From assembly GCA_910591455.2 (NCBI GenBank), contig OU342807.1, forward strand, positions 4,355,430 to 4,419,429: 64,000 nt of DNA, read 5' to 3'. Of this stretch, positions 47,716 to 58,883 are shown piece by piece. The DNA comes from Pholis gunnellus (lineage: Eukaryota > Chordata > Actinopteri > Perciformes > Pholidae). A program made the translations under genes and the position numbers. The notes under the pieces were generated by a model. The model made no database searches. It was not told the DNA's origin and saw only the letters and a program-made list of their open reading frames with translations. Every line of letters starts with the position of its first letter. Position 1 is the stretch's first letter.

Positions 47716-48414
47716 AGTGAGTCTGACAATGTGACAGTACTTGTTTATCTACAGTATTGCAGTGACCATGGATCAAGGCTGGAGACTTGAGTCCCATCAT
47801 CCCAGGGACTATAGAAAATGTCTCTAATAAAATGCTACATTGTGAACAACAGATCTGTGTTGAGAGGAGGAGCTAACATATAGAGGTTGCACTGAGTTAC
47901 ATGATGATGCGTTCATGCTATACATGCTAATAAAAACAGTATTGTGTGAAGGTACATTTTGATGTTATTGTGATGTGTTCAAATGTAATATTGTAAAATG
48001 TAGTTTTCTGCAACAAACTTCAGGGATTAATTGCAAAAAACTGTATGCAAATGGTAATAAAGGAGTGTATGTTGAAGTACATTTATTGTTTTATATTTGT
48101 TTTTTACCATGACATCGAATTGGGCATCGCTAATCATGGAATTTCACTGGTATTAGTATTGAATGCTACATTTCTGGTAGTGTGACATCCCTCGTATTGA
48201 CAGCATTTCACAGGAGCTTAAATTGCATCTGTGTAACTCTGCTGAGGTGATTAGATACTAAATCAGATGTTTGCAGAGCTGACCGGACTTCCAGCATGAC
48301 AGACAGACGGGGTGTCGAGTCACTAGAAGCCCTCTTAGTGAAGTTGCCGATGCAGGAACTGAAGGCTATTATCTGTGACTGTAAACGGTTAATCATTCCT
48401 GGAGCTCCAGTTTG

Positions 48415-48790
48415 ACCTCGGCGTCACCTCAAAGCTCTGCCTTTTCCCGGGGCTGATTTCCCATCGTGGAGACTTCCTCCCCCATGTGAAACTGCTAAGC
48501 TGAATAAACTGACTGGGTCGACCCCTGCAGACACGAGGCCAAGTCTGCAAATCTCCCATCCGAGTGGCCCACGGGGAGGCTATTTAAAGGCCCCGCTGAT
48601 CAGGCAAAACACGGCCGACAGAGCTTCATTAGCTTGTAGTGTCCCACATCCTGCAACCGGTTTAACGTCTGATACAGTCGCAGGAATGTTTTGTTATGGA
48701 GGCTTTATAATCAGAAGGGGATGCCGCTTTGAGAAGGGGTGTCTTCCTTATTGCAGTCCTTGTAAAGTCCTCAGGAAGCTTCAAACACAA
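48415..48790. promoter_or_regulatory. Repeat-free block, candidate conserved noncoding element
   Basis: Balanced base composition, absence of simple repeats and phrases such as CTATTTAAAGGCCCCGCTGATC and GGAGGCTTTATAATCAGAAGG set this apart from the flanks. It lies about 5 kb upstream of irf2bp2. Conservation was not tested. Confidence 0.22.
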
Positions 48791-49005
48791 TAGTTCTCCA
48801 CGTCTAGAATAAAGTATTTCTACCTTTTCTGCTGCCGTGTCCTGCTATGGCTGCATCTAACTGCTCATCTAACTTTTTTTTCGTCATTTTTGTTCTGTTG
48901 TAAACACCAAAAAGTGACAGAAAGTTGCCACGCGTTTCCTAAAGTGGCTGTGATCTGTGATTCTGACATCTGAACTGGTGTTTCAAACATTGTGAAGGTG
49001 TGCGG

Positions 49006-49077
49006 AAGTGTCTAAAAACTTGCATTCTCTGAAATTGCCATCAGGGGGCGACTCCTCTGGTTACAAAAATAAGTCTG
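49006..49077 (+). repeat. Family B fragment (copy 3)
   Basis: A 72-bp remnant keeps the diagnostic stretch AGGGGGCGACTCCTCTGG followed by TTACAAAAATAAGTCTG, as in 8387-8675. Confidence 0.6.
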
Positions 49078-50833
49078 ACGCATGATAACGACTTTGTTAG
49101 GTTTAGTTCAAACATCATGGTTCCGCTTAAAATAGCTAAGTTTGTTACGTTATTTAAGGAAGCAGAAGAGTTTTCTTTTTTTTAATCCATTTTTTTATCC
49201 ATAATGCTCCATTGAGCATCATGGCGTGATTGTAAAAATACCGGCGTCCTGATCAGGAATTCGTTATGACTGCTGGTCGTCTCTGAAGCCTTTCACCTAT
49301 AATGACCCTTTACAACCAGCAGATCCCCCCCCCCGCCAATAAATCCTCTCAGTCAGCTGACTGGTCATCCAGTCACTGCCTCCCACAGGGGGGGGGGGGG
49401 GCCTTCATGTGATTTCCCTTCTCAAATGGAAACACAAACATGAACTGACAGCATGGACGACATTTCCCACATCACTCACTCAGCACCTCAACACAGACGG
49501 GGAGAGTTGATTTTAACATTTTGGGCTCGAGATCTCTGTGTTACATCCGAACTAAACTTACTGATCAACAGGTACAGAAATACACGGCTGCAGAGACACA
49601 GTACATACTTATATGGGATATACAATATGCTAGTTTAAAATGTTTTGTTAGTGCACTGAACTAGAACTATAAACAGCCCGGTCTCAACTCTGTTTCTATA
49701 CAATGAATCTGCATTGTCAATTATGCTTCGAGGGAAACGTATTTTCTCAGTTTTTATGTTTATTTTTGTAGTACAGTCAAAATATTTCTTATTTTAGTCT
49801 GCGGAAGTCTGCAAACTTGGACGTGTTTTGATTAACTGTAACTTAAGTGGCTGCTCTTAACACACTACGTTTGTTCTGAATGAATGAAACTTAAATTTAA
49901 AAAAACACAAAAAAAGTAATGTAAAGTTCTCACAGACTTGGAGGCGAGCTCCCGCAGAGGGTTTGATTAAGAATGTCCCGCTGTCAAAATCGTCAAGTGT
50001 TTGAGAGCTCCTTTGCAGACATTATGCACACTTTTTTGTAAGTCTGCATTTCTGAAAATGATGATAATAATGTGCACCAAAATCAGGATTGACCGAAGCA
50101 CCTAAAGCCTGACATTAGCAGCCATACAGGCGTCATTTAAATAAAATTAAATATCCAAAGAGAGTTGGTTTTATGGGGTCTAAAGCTATAAACGTGTCTA
50201 TGATTTAAACCATGCTGAATTAATATTTTGTCATTTTGTTGTCCTCTTTTTGGTGGACATTTGGTAATGTAAATGAACACTTACTATACCAGCAATGACA
50301 AAAGCACTAATTTAAAAGACAAGATATATATATTGGTTAAACTATCAAAAACCATATTAGTTCATTCAACAAGACTGACATTAAAAAAGATTAAATTATC
50401 TTGTTTTGTACTGTTTCACCAATGTTAGTTGACCTTAAATTAAAGACAAACAATAATGTCATTGAATCCAATGAAGACATTGAAGTTAAGTATTAAAATG
50501 ACATTTCACCAACAAGTCAAGTTGTGTTCAAATAACACAAAACAGACCGATTTGACTTGATATGATTCGATGGAAACATGAAATTGCGTTCATCTACAGT
50601 TAAACTCTGAGTGTCTGTGTTTGAGGAGAAGACGTTGTGTAACCTGCTGTGTTTCTCCTCTTCTTCTCCTCGCTGGAGATAAAACTCAGCTCATGTGTGA
50701 ACGTCGTCCATGGACGCAAACGGCTCGCTGCTCTCACACATTTGCCTGCAGCAGGCCGAGGCGTCGCCGGAGAAAACAAAACAGGAGGCATTGTTCCCTT
50801 CCCTCTCTTCCTCTCTTTCCATCAGCTGACTCT

Positions 50834-50860
50834 GGGGGGGGGGGGGGGGGGGGGGGGGGG
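50834..50860. repeat. 27-G homopolymer
   Basis: An uninterrupted G run, the longest in the window. Other G runs lie at 42132-42148 (17), 43591-43603 (13), 46012-46032 (21) and 49388-49401 (14). Confidence 0.93.
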
Positions 50861-51599
50861 CAGGTCATGTCATCATGATGCCTTGAAGCCCAACAGCAGA
50901 GATGCGGACTGTGAGTAAGAGACGATGCTGCTGACTCACCGACGCTATCACACATCAACCGGATGCTTTTCTGTCCCTGAACTCATCTTCTCTGCTTCTT
51001 TTGACTTTTACACCGATGTTTATTTACTCTTTTGCTCGGCCGATAAATCATTTTATTACGTAGACAGAGAACTTTTTTAATTTGTTTGTTTTTTATCTCA
51101 AAATATGTAACTAGATTGACTAAAAGAAGGGATTTGCAACAGATTTCTTTATAATGGCATATTAAAAAACAGACAAAGTACTTTTCTTTATTCAGTAATC
51201 CCACATTAATAGATTGAGAGAAAAATAAAATAGTTTTGGTGATAAACAAGTGAAAATAAAAGAGTCACACTATACAATAAAAGATCTAAGTAATTAATAG
51301 TTTTAACTTGGCAGACCAAACTGACAAATGAACATCTCGTTCACTTCTATATTTTGCCATCGTTGGGACTCCACAGCAGTTATTGCTGATGTGTTAATAT
51401 CTCAGAGATGTAGCCTATCAGGGTGAACTCATTCAAAGTCTGACACGCATTCAGATCAAAGTGTGTCGTGTCAGCAGGATGTTTGTTTGACGAAAAAAAA
51501 AACAGGAACTGGAACCGGTTTTACATTTCGTGTGCAGCTCCCATGTTTGTCCTCGGTGTATAATACAGTCTGAGCGGAGAGAAGGGGATTCACACTTTG

Positions 51600-51693
51600 C
51601 TTGGCAACAACAGCTGAATTCTGTGATTGGCTGCTGGCCCTGTGACGTCACGGGCGCCTGGCACCGGGACTGGAATGCAACAGAGAGAGAGAG

Positions 51694-51749
<56 letters not shown>

Positions 51750-51780
51750 CCTGCGGGCAAAGCGTCGCCGACAACACTTG
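51600..51780. promoter_or_regulatory. Candidate CpG-rich promoter or enhancer with inverted CCAAT and CRE
   Basis: ATTGG (inverted CCAAT) at 51626-51630 is followed 13 bp later by TGACGTCA at 51643-51650, then CGGGCGCCTGGCACCGGG and the GA array. The layout is typical of vertebrate CpG promoters. It lies 2.2 kb upstream of the irf2bp2 start, so it may be an alternative promoter, an upstream lncRNA promoter or an enhancer. None is proven. Confidence 0.35.
51682..51749. repeat. (GA)n microsatellite, 68 bp
   Basis: The GA run has two GAGCGA interruptions. It begins 32 bp after the CRE palindrome of the candidate promoter block at 51620. Confidence 0.96.
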
Positions 51781-53081
51781 TTGCTTTCATTCTGCACACA
51801 GTTGTTCTTGTTGTACAACCCCATACATGACACGCTGTGTTGAAATGTTTTATTTTGATGTTGCCATGTCCCCTTAATAGAGAGCAAGAGAAGATTAGTA
51901 AATAATAATAATATATATATATATATATTTTAATCTAAATGTGTCTAAAATAAAGTCTGTGGATCCAGCACTTGCTGAACACTAACAGCAGTGTGTGTGC
52001 AGGCTGTCAGCTGAACTCCATGCTCAGGGTTTTGGTATTTATAAAACCTCTTTGGTTCCCTGTGGGCAGAGAGGAGGAAAGGGTGGAGGAGCTCTCACTC
52101 TGCCTCCATTTCCAGGGATACAATTTAAACCACAAAGTAGCTTATGGAGCTCAGGCATCGGCTTTACATTTTGGCAATGACTTTTTTTGTGGGAATTTCT
52201 CCAACACAAGTGTTTCAATGCCAATGTTTACTTTTCAGTTTCATGCTTTTGTTTTAAGTTTCATTTTCGATGCCAAAGTTTAAAGTCGCTGTAACAACGC
52301 AGGCCAAGATTATGTGGACTCAAATAAAAATAACACCTGTAGGCGACAATTTTATACTTAACTTCAGGATCAAATGTTTGTTTTTGCTTCAGCTAATTAA
52401 GAAGAATGTATTCTGTGTATTTGGTTTTACTGCCACATATTGTTGAATTTGACTTCATTCTAATGTGTATTACTGGAAGGCTACACATACAGGGAACCAT
52501 TGTGAATTAATTATTTCCCAGTCTGTTGACATGGAGTGAATATAACATAAATAGCAGAACCCAGAAAAAAACAAAACATATCAAATACACATGGTTAAAG
52601 CCTGTATTGTTTTGGGTTTGGGATTCATGATTTTCTCGATACCTTATTGATTTTAGTCGTGTCAGTGGTATTGTGCAGCTTAATTCTTAATACACTTCAG
52701 CCCAACATACTAATTCATTCTTGTCAATCAGGAAAAGATAGTATTTAACATCATACCGTAACACAGCGTTCAGTTTTCACTGCCTGATTTGTAATTGTCA
52801 AATTATTGTAATTCCTCTGAAGCTACACAGCTCCAGTGATTGGAGGAGGAATACATCGCTGTCACTGAAAACTATATCTGAAGGCACCTTTTTTTATTAT
52901 CTCAATTGAACTTTTGATACTAAACTCAACTGTTGTTTCTTATTTTAATGTTCAACATTTTATAATTGAACTATTTACCAGAATATCAGCTTTGCCATCA
53001 TGACCTGCCCCTGATCTTGAATTTGCCAACAGCAACTACTGCATTATATTCACTATATTTGTGTGCATGTTTTCAGTGAAA

Positions 53082-53400
53082 GTACATCTATAAGTACATT
53101 TACTCAAGTGATGCACTTTACTCTACTGTCCTTTATACTTCACAACAATCCAGAGGTAACTTATACTCTTATTACTTCACTACATTTATCCGACAGCTTT
53201 AGTTACGTTGCAGATTCAGATTATTAAAACAGAATTATTATTATAGAATACACCCCATATTTAGCCGCACCGTTACCAGCTGCAACATTAAAGCGATGAG
53301 CATATTAATGCAGAAATAGTTATGATCCAAGAATATATTATATTGTTCTGAAATGGGTCATTCTTCATAATGAGCCTACTTTTACTTTGGGAACTTCAAG
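53082..53400 (-). repeat. irf2bp2: TACTTNAGTA repeat family C (copy 4), upstream of irf2bp2
   Basis: ATTTACTCAAGTGATGCAC, CACTACATTTATCCGACAGC and GGGTCATTCTTCATAATGAGCC are all diagnostic, in the opposite orientation to the 36339 copy. It ends only about 560 bp before the irf2bp2 start codon and so delimits the proximal promoter. Confidence 0.65.
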
Positions 53401-53599
53401 TATGTTTTGTTGCCAATAGGCCTGCGATTGTGCTCTTACGTACAATTTTCAGTGCTTTTACTTGTGACAAAGTACTTCTTCACTGTGGTATTATTAGGGT
53501 GAGTCAAATACTTGACAGCAGGCGTAGCTGCGCGTTTATACTTCGGTTCACAACCAAAAACCGACCCAGAGTGAAGCCTCTTCTCAGACACAGACGATC

Positions 53600-53965
53600 C
53601 CCGCGCGTAAAGCTCTCCGGATAAAGATAGAGAAACGGTGAGCATGCGCCCGAGGGGTTGTCGAAGAATCCAGTAAATAGAACCCCGGAGCACGAGCCGA
53701 GTGTCGGCGCTGACGTCACGGCCCTACATTGAGAGATCGAGCTGAATTGTAAGCGCGAGCAATCAGACGGAGGCGCGCCGAGGCAACGGACACAACTACG
53801 ATGAACTCCAGTCGGTGTGACTCTACCGTTTTCTGAGGGGAAAATACAACGTTTTTTTTTTTTTTTTAATGATAATTGTTGGATCATTTTTTTTCCTTCC
53901 AGCGACGTAAACAAACTGACGGGACATTTTTGGAGAGAGTTTTGCATTCGCTCCGGGGTTACAAC
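53600..53965 (+). promoter_or_regulatory. irf2bp2: CpG-rich promoter and 5' leader of irf2bp2
   Basis: CpG density rises sharply from about 53560. A perfect cAMP-response element (TGACGTCA) lies at 53711-53718, 248 bp before the ATG, and a GGCGCGCC stretch lies at 53772-53779. No TATA box is obvious, as expected for a CpG-island promoter. Two short upstream ORFs, 53801-53836 (11 codons) and 53869-53910 (13 codons), lie before the main ATG. Whether they are transcribed depends on the start site, which is not visible. Confidence 0.6.
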
Positions 53966-54734
53966 ATGTCCTCCGCGGCGGTCGCTGCCTCCAGAAGGCA
54001 GTCCTGCTATTTGTGCGACTTGCCCCGCATGCCGTGGGCGATGATCTGGGATTTTACCGAGCCCATTTGCCGTGGATGTGTCAACTACGAGGGTGCAGAC
54101 CGGATTGAATTTGTTATCGAGACGGCTCGGCAGCTGAAGAGAGCGCACGGCTTCCAGGAGGGTCGCTCTCCAGGCCCGGGGAAGCCCCACCACGCCGGGA
54201 AGGAAATGCACCACTCGGCTGGAGACCCGGGCTCCCGTGCGCCGCAGCCGCTGGACCGCTACCCGCTCTCTGACCGGCCTCCTCGGCTGGGACTGGAGTA
54301 CCAGACGGGGAGGCAGGCGAACGGCCTCCCGCTGCCAAACGGATTTCCAAAACCCGACGAGCCCCCGGAGCTGAACCGCCAAAGCCCAAACCCCCGCAGG
54401 ACTAGTACGGTTCCTCCCAACCTGGTGCCTTTGGTGAACGGCGGCATACCGACCATACATCCGCTCAACGGCCGCCCCACGCAGATGGGTATGCCCGGGG
54501 TTCTGTCCGCGCCTGGCCCCGGGGAGCACGGCAAGCGTCCGGAGGAGCTGAAAGACAAACACAGGCCGGACAGCCTGTCGGACATGTCGGACAGCCACAA
54601 GGAGTGGATAGGCAAAGGCAAAACAGTCAGGGACCTGATGGCGCTGCACACTTTCGACAGCAGGTTTAAAAAGGAACACGCCGCCATGCAGAGGGTGATG
54701 GGATATGAAACGAGTGCCACTTCCTCAAAAACAG
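53966..54734 (+). CDS. irf2bp2: irf2bp2 coding exon 1
   Basis: This exon encodes residues 1-256 plus one base. ATG 53966 is chosen because it gives MSSAAVAASRRQSCYLCD, matching the family start. The frame stays open upstream but has no ATG there. The donor is GTATTT at 54735. The exon is GC- and CpG-rich compared with its flanks. Confidence 0.95.
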
Positions 54735-55880
54735 GTATTTATGTGTTTTTTTTCCCCTTCTTCTTCCCAGCAGTGGAACATTGTTAATTGGCACGCGCCA
54801 TGAAAACAGGAACTTACCAGCACTAAGAATTATGTGTCAGCACATTTTACGCACGGTGCTGACGTGCGTTTTAAACCCGACATGCTCGGGAACGCCACGC
54901 TGCCGAAGCGGACCCGTTCACCTGTGCGTGCGTGTGCCTGCGCGCGCGCACGCGCAGAGCTGTGGCAAAGAACAGCAGCCGACATAAACAAAGCCTAAAT
55001 TCACTGCGTGTTGATAAATCGCCTGTTTCATTATTCACTTGAGCAGCATGCTGGATGTGTTTGTGTGTAGTGTGGTTGTGTTAACCCTCCCTCTTCCTCT
55101 TCCTCTTCCTCTGCCACAGACAGGGGGAAGCACCCCAGGAGCATGAAGAGGAAGGCCTCTCCAGAGCCAGACGGTGAGGGCAGCGCCCCCAAGATGAACG
55201 GCGGTGAGGGCCAACCTTGGCTCCCGTCGCCCTCCGAGGTCCTGAAAATGCCCCCAGTCGCCCTGCCAGGCTTCTCAGCCGCTCCCCCCTCCACCATCTC
55301 CCCCCACTCCCGCACCACGCCCCCCGAGGCGGCCACAGCGCAGAACGGCCAGTCCCCCATGGCGGCACTCATCCTCGCCACCGACAACGCCGGCAGCACG
55401 GGCTCACCGAAGGACGGCAACCAGGTACACTCCACCACGGCGGGCGCGCGGCGGAACAGCGGCAGCCCCCTGTCGCCGTCCTCGGCCTCGCAGAGGAGGC
55501 TGGCCCAGAGGGAGGGCCCCGTGAGCGCCAACCCCTCTGCCCCACACATGCCCGGGGGCATGGACCCCCACGCACCGCCACTGCAGAGCATCCCGGACTC
55601 TTCTGTGCCGCCCGGCAGCGTGCCGCTGTGCTGCACCCTGTGCCACGAGCGGCTGGAGGACACTCACTTCGTCCAGTGCCCGTCGGTGGCGTCGCATAAG
55701 TTCTGCTTCCCTTGCTCCCGGGAGAGCATCAAGCAGCAGGGCGCCACCGGCGAGGTGTACTGCCCCAGCGGCGAGCGGTGCCCGCTGGTCGGCTCCAACG
55801 TGCCCTGGGCCTTCATGCAGGGGGAAATAGCCACCATCTTGGCCGGGGACATAAAGGTAAAAAAGGAGCGGGACCCTTGA
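53966..55880 (+). CDS. irf2bp2: Interferon regulatory factor 2-binding protein 2 (IRF2BP2), zinc-finger/RING transcriptional co-regulator, 2 coding exons
   Basis: Exons 53966-54734 and 55120-55880 join in frame to 1,530 nt (509 residues plus stop). IRF2BP proteins act in the nucleus as co-repressors with IRF2, restrain NFAT1 and partner VGLL4/TEAD4. The N-terminal IRF2BP zinc finger is intact: C14, C17, C35 and C38 in SRRQSCYLCDLPRMPWAMIW onwards. The middle keeps family motifs: ELNRQSPNPRR, and KTVRDLMALH at 219-228. A basic stretch followed by SPEP (KRKASPEP, 266-273) corresponds to the human nuclear-localisation/phosphoserine segment. The C-terminal C3HC4 RING uses C428, C431, C443, H449, C452, C455, C471 and C477, and the protein ends VKKERDP. 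Human IRF2BP2 is longer (587) mainly through Ala/Gln/Pro-rich tracts absent here. Teleosts keep a and b duplicates; I cannot say which this is. IRF2BP1 and IRF2BPL are less likely on N- and C-terminal match. Confidence 0.96.
55120..55880 (+). CDS. irf2bp2: irf2bp2 coding exon 2 with stop
   Basis: The acceptor is GCCACAG at 55113-55119 after a CT-rich tract. It restores the frame at Asp257. An alternative AG four bases later would break the frame. The exon encodes the nuclear-localisation segment and the whole RING, ending in TGA at 55878-55880. The intron between the exons is 385 bp. Confidence 0.95.
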
Positions 55881-55943
55881 AATGCTCACCAGCTGTTCTC
55901 GAACTCTTTTTCCTTTTGTAATCCGACTACGGCAACAGCAGCA

Positions 55944-55983
<40 letters not shown>

Positions 55984-56300
55984 CCCAAATATAAATCATC
56001 CAGCAAAGCCCCCAGAGAGACTGATGGACATGTACATATTGGACACAAGGGAAGTATATACTTCGTAAACATGGCTGTATAATTTTTTTTTTGATTCTTC
56101 TTTTTCAATACATTGTGTTTCTATATTTTTGAAGATAAAAAGGTATGTACTCTTCATAACAGCCCCCCCCCCCCCCTTCCTCATCACACTTGTTTCTTTT
56201 CAATCTGTTGGTGTATTTTAGTTCTGGAGACAGTCCTGTCAAACATAGAATGTGACTAATCTGAGCACTTGGCAAAAAAATAATAAAAAAAACAAAGAAA
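55881..56300 (+). terminator. irf2bp2: irf2bp2 3' UTR (proximal part) with polyadenylation signal
   Basis: An AATAAA lies at 56282-56287, about 400 bp after the stop, in an A-rich stretch. The interval contains a CA array at 55948-55981 and a run of 14 C at 56163-56176. A longer 3' UTR beyond this signal cannot be excluded. Confidence 0.55.
55948..55981. repeat. irf2bp2: (AC)n microsatellite in the irf2bp2 3' UTR
   Basis: An AC run of about 34 bp followed by six C, 68 bp after the stop codon. It lies inside the inferred transcript, so allele length could alter the message. Confidence 0.93.
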
Positions 56301-58883
56301 AAATGCTTCTAGCTGTACATGTATGCACTTGTTTAAGAAAAAAAAAAAACTTGCCAAATACAGTTTCAGACCTTGTAATAATACCTCTAGTGTCTCTGTG
56401 GTTTGCTTATTTTCCATAATCGGCGAGCCAGGAGTTGGTTGGAGAGTCACGGCCTGATTGTGATTCAGCCATGATGCAATACCTTCCAACAGGCACAAAC
56501 CGGCTCCCAGGGAGGAGTGGGTGGAAGAAAAGTCGAGGAGAGATCGAGGGGGGAGGAGGAGGAGGAGGAGGAGGGGTGGTGAAGGCCGGTGGTAGAAGTG
56601 TGTTGCATAAACGTTTTGTACAGTAAATCACACGTAGGCGGGCTGAGGTCGCTCGCTGCCGGGCCTCGTGTCCTGCGAGTGTTGGGAGATAACGAGGGCC
56701 TAAAAATAGCCTGCCGTGGAAACGCGATGCTTCAAAGTGACACCCCCGGCGATGTTGTGTCAAAATGCATCCGTGGTGTAAAAATGACGCTACACATGCT
56801 CTGACAATATGTCTCTACAATGTTGACATGTTTGGATCTAGATGTTTTTTTTTTTTTCTTCCTCATGTTGCTGACTAACGCTCCCTCGTGGCGCAGAATC
56901 AAGCTCGTCTTTTTAGTTTTGAAAAGAACAAACGCTGGCGGCGGGATCGGAGGGCCGTTGTTGACGTTATCCCACGCCCTGATTTTGGTGAAAGCGTACG
57001 GGAGACTGTGAGGTCATGAGTGGCGGGCCCCGCCGGGACTGTTAACGATGGGAGCCGAGCGAGAGCGGCTCGTCACCGTTTTTTTCCACATAACTCGCTC
57101 TGTCGGGATGACGGAGGCGCCTCTGGGCTCTGTTTTTGGCCCCCGGGGGAACGAAATCCAAACAGGCTTCATGTGACAAAATGGCTCCTGTCCGATGGGA
57201 TTTGGACGAGGCTTGAATCTTGTTTATTTTGTCGTTTTTGTGTCTCCAACATCAAATTGTTTTTGTTTCTTTCGGTTACTTTTCAGTGAATATTCTACAT
57301 AATGTGATTCGCTCACTTGTGGATATTCTCTCTGCGTCACGTTCGGCCGGTTTTGACTTCAGGGAGAAAAATAACACGAAGAGGGAGGAGGGGCACGGAA
57401 GGGGCCCCTGCCTCAAGAGTAGAGGGAGGACATAAATGCCTTGCTCAGGGGTCACGTGCTCCGCGGTGGAATTCCTGAGTCACCGTCCCCCCCCCGGCCC
57501 CCCCCCCCCCCCCCTTCCTCTTCTTCTTCTGTCTCCTCCCCCTCGCTGCTGCAATAACACGCCTTCCACTGTTCAAGGTTGATCACACAGCGAGCGGATG
57601 AATGGGGGCCTGTGTGTGTTTATGCCGGGGCCCCGTCGCTTTCAGCCGCCATTCAGAGCAGCGAGGAGAAAACGTTAACCCTTTCCTGGCTCTCCGGCTG
57701 CTTCCCCTCCACAGACTTGTTTTACTGGCAGCTTCAGGTTTTAAACCTCAGGCTGACACGTTTTCTCAAACTTTTCTCAAACTCGACACATTTGCATGCG
57801 CAGCTCAATCTGACGCTGGAGTATTTTTATACTCTATTTATACTAATGTTTTATTGGCTCATTGGAGACAGTGAGGGCAACAGAATGGGTGTTTTTGCGA
57901 ATGGTTGAAACCTTTAGCCATGGAAATATAAACATATTTGAACCATTTCTCATCAGATTTTAAGAAAAAACATCTATTGTTTGGCTTCAGCTGCTAAATC
58001 ATTATCATTAAATTATTATTTTGATAAAAGGGATAAAAAGTGTTTAGCTGAACAAGTTGAACAAAGTCAGTTTGCCAGAATAAAAGGTGCTTTGAGTATC
58101 AAAACTTTAAAGAATGCGCTCTTCAAAAGTTTAAATGTTTAACTTTTAGGCGTTTTATTGTCACAGGTGGACAAACGTTTTATGTTTATGGTCACTAAAC
58201 TACAGCTGATAGAGAAAGTAACATTACTTCTCTCTGAGATCTGGTAAAATAAAAGCGTGAAATGTAACAAAGGAGGTACACGAGAAGGGCAAACTCTCAA
58301 ACGTGCATTTGGGCACACTATTCGTATGTATACACGTCGTCTAATGAGCCTCTAGTGAATTTAAACTGTTCCTACTTCCTGTTCTCTGACCAACTGAAAG
58401 ACCACGTTGAGCTCCAGCCTCTGACTGAACTGCTGCTGCAGCTCTGAGGTGGAAACTGAATGAAGCAGAATACAATTACAGTATGGTACGCTTTCATGGA
58501 GCGAGAGCAAACAAAAATACATTTATTTGGAATGATTTGGGATTTTAGGGCCATCTGACTCCAGCGCTGACATTTAGTTTATACCTTTTTCGTACCGATA
58601 CTAAAACGATACATTTATCAATAACTGTCAAAACACAAACAGCTGTACAAGAACTTAAATAAGCTACATACAATTTAAAAAAATTAGGAACTAGCTAAAA
58701 TAAAAAAACAAAAACAAGATTCTAATTCTAATGTTCTCCAAACAGACTCACCTCGCAATGTCACAAGATCACGCATCGCACGTAAAATCCATCTCATCGG
58801 GCTTCAAGTGATGCGTTTGAGTTCAATAAGACCGAGCACGGACCAATCAGCGTCCTGTAAGCGACTGTGTGTTGTAAACAACA
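56301..58883. other. Sequence downstream of irf2bp2
   Basis: Holds a GGA-rich stretch at 56548-56575, CpG-containing sequence at 56935-57200 and the C-rich tract at 57487. It could include more distal irf2bp2 3' UTR. No separate gene is recognised. Confidence 0.45.
57487..57514. repeat. C9-GG-C17 homopolymer tract
   Basis: Two C runs separated by GG, flanked by CT-rich sequence. The minus strand is G-rich and could form a quadruplex. Confidence 0.9.

Larger units (their letters stand above)
47716..53081. other. Intergenic sequence upstream of irf2bp2
   Basis: No coding gene is seen. Named items inside are the family B fragment (49006), G14 (49388), G27 (50834), the CRE/CCAAT block (51600) and the GA array. 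The remainder is AT-rich. Confidence 0.5.

Noticed and set aside
53876..53965. 30-codon N-terminal extension of irf2bp2
   Set aside because: The frame is open but begins at TTG, with no ATG. The family start (MSSAAVAASRRQSCYLCD) fits ATG 53966, so the extension is not annotated.
53504..54679. 391-codon minus-strand open frame over irf2bp2 exon 1
   Set aside because: It lies antisense to a well-supported exon with high GC content, which lowers stop frequency. Its translation has no domain and spans the promoter.
55217..55699. 160-codon plus-strand alternative frame in irf2bp2 exon 2
   Set aside because: It is an out-of-frame shadow rich in Pro/Arg/His. The true frame carries the conserved NLS and RING residues.
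55031..56108. Long minus-strand frames (210 and 234 codons) over irf2bp2 exon 2
   Set aside because: These are GC-driven shadows of the RING-encoding exon. They contain repeat-derived Cys/Val runs and no recognisable domain.
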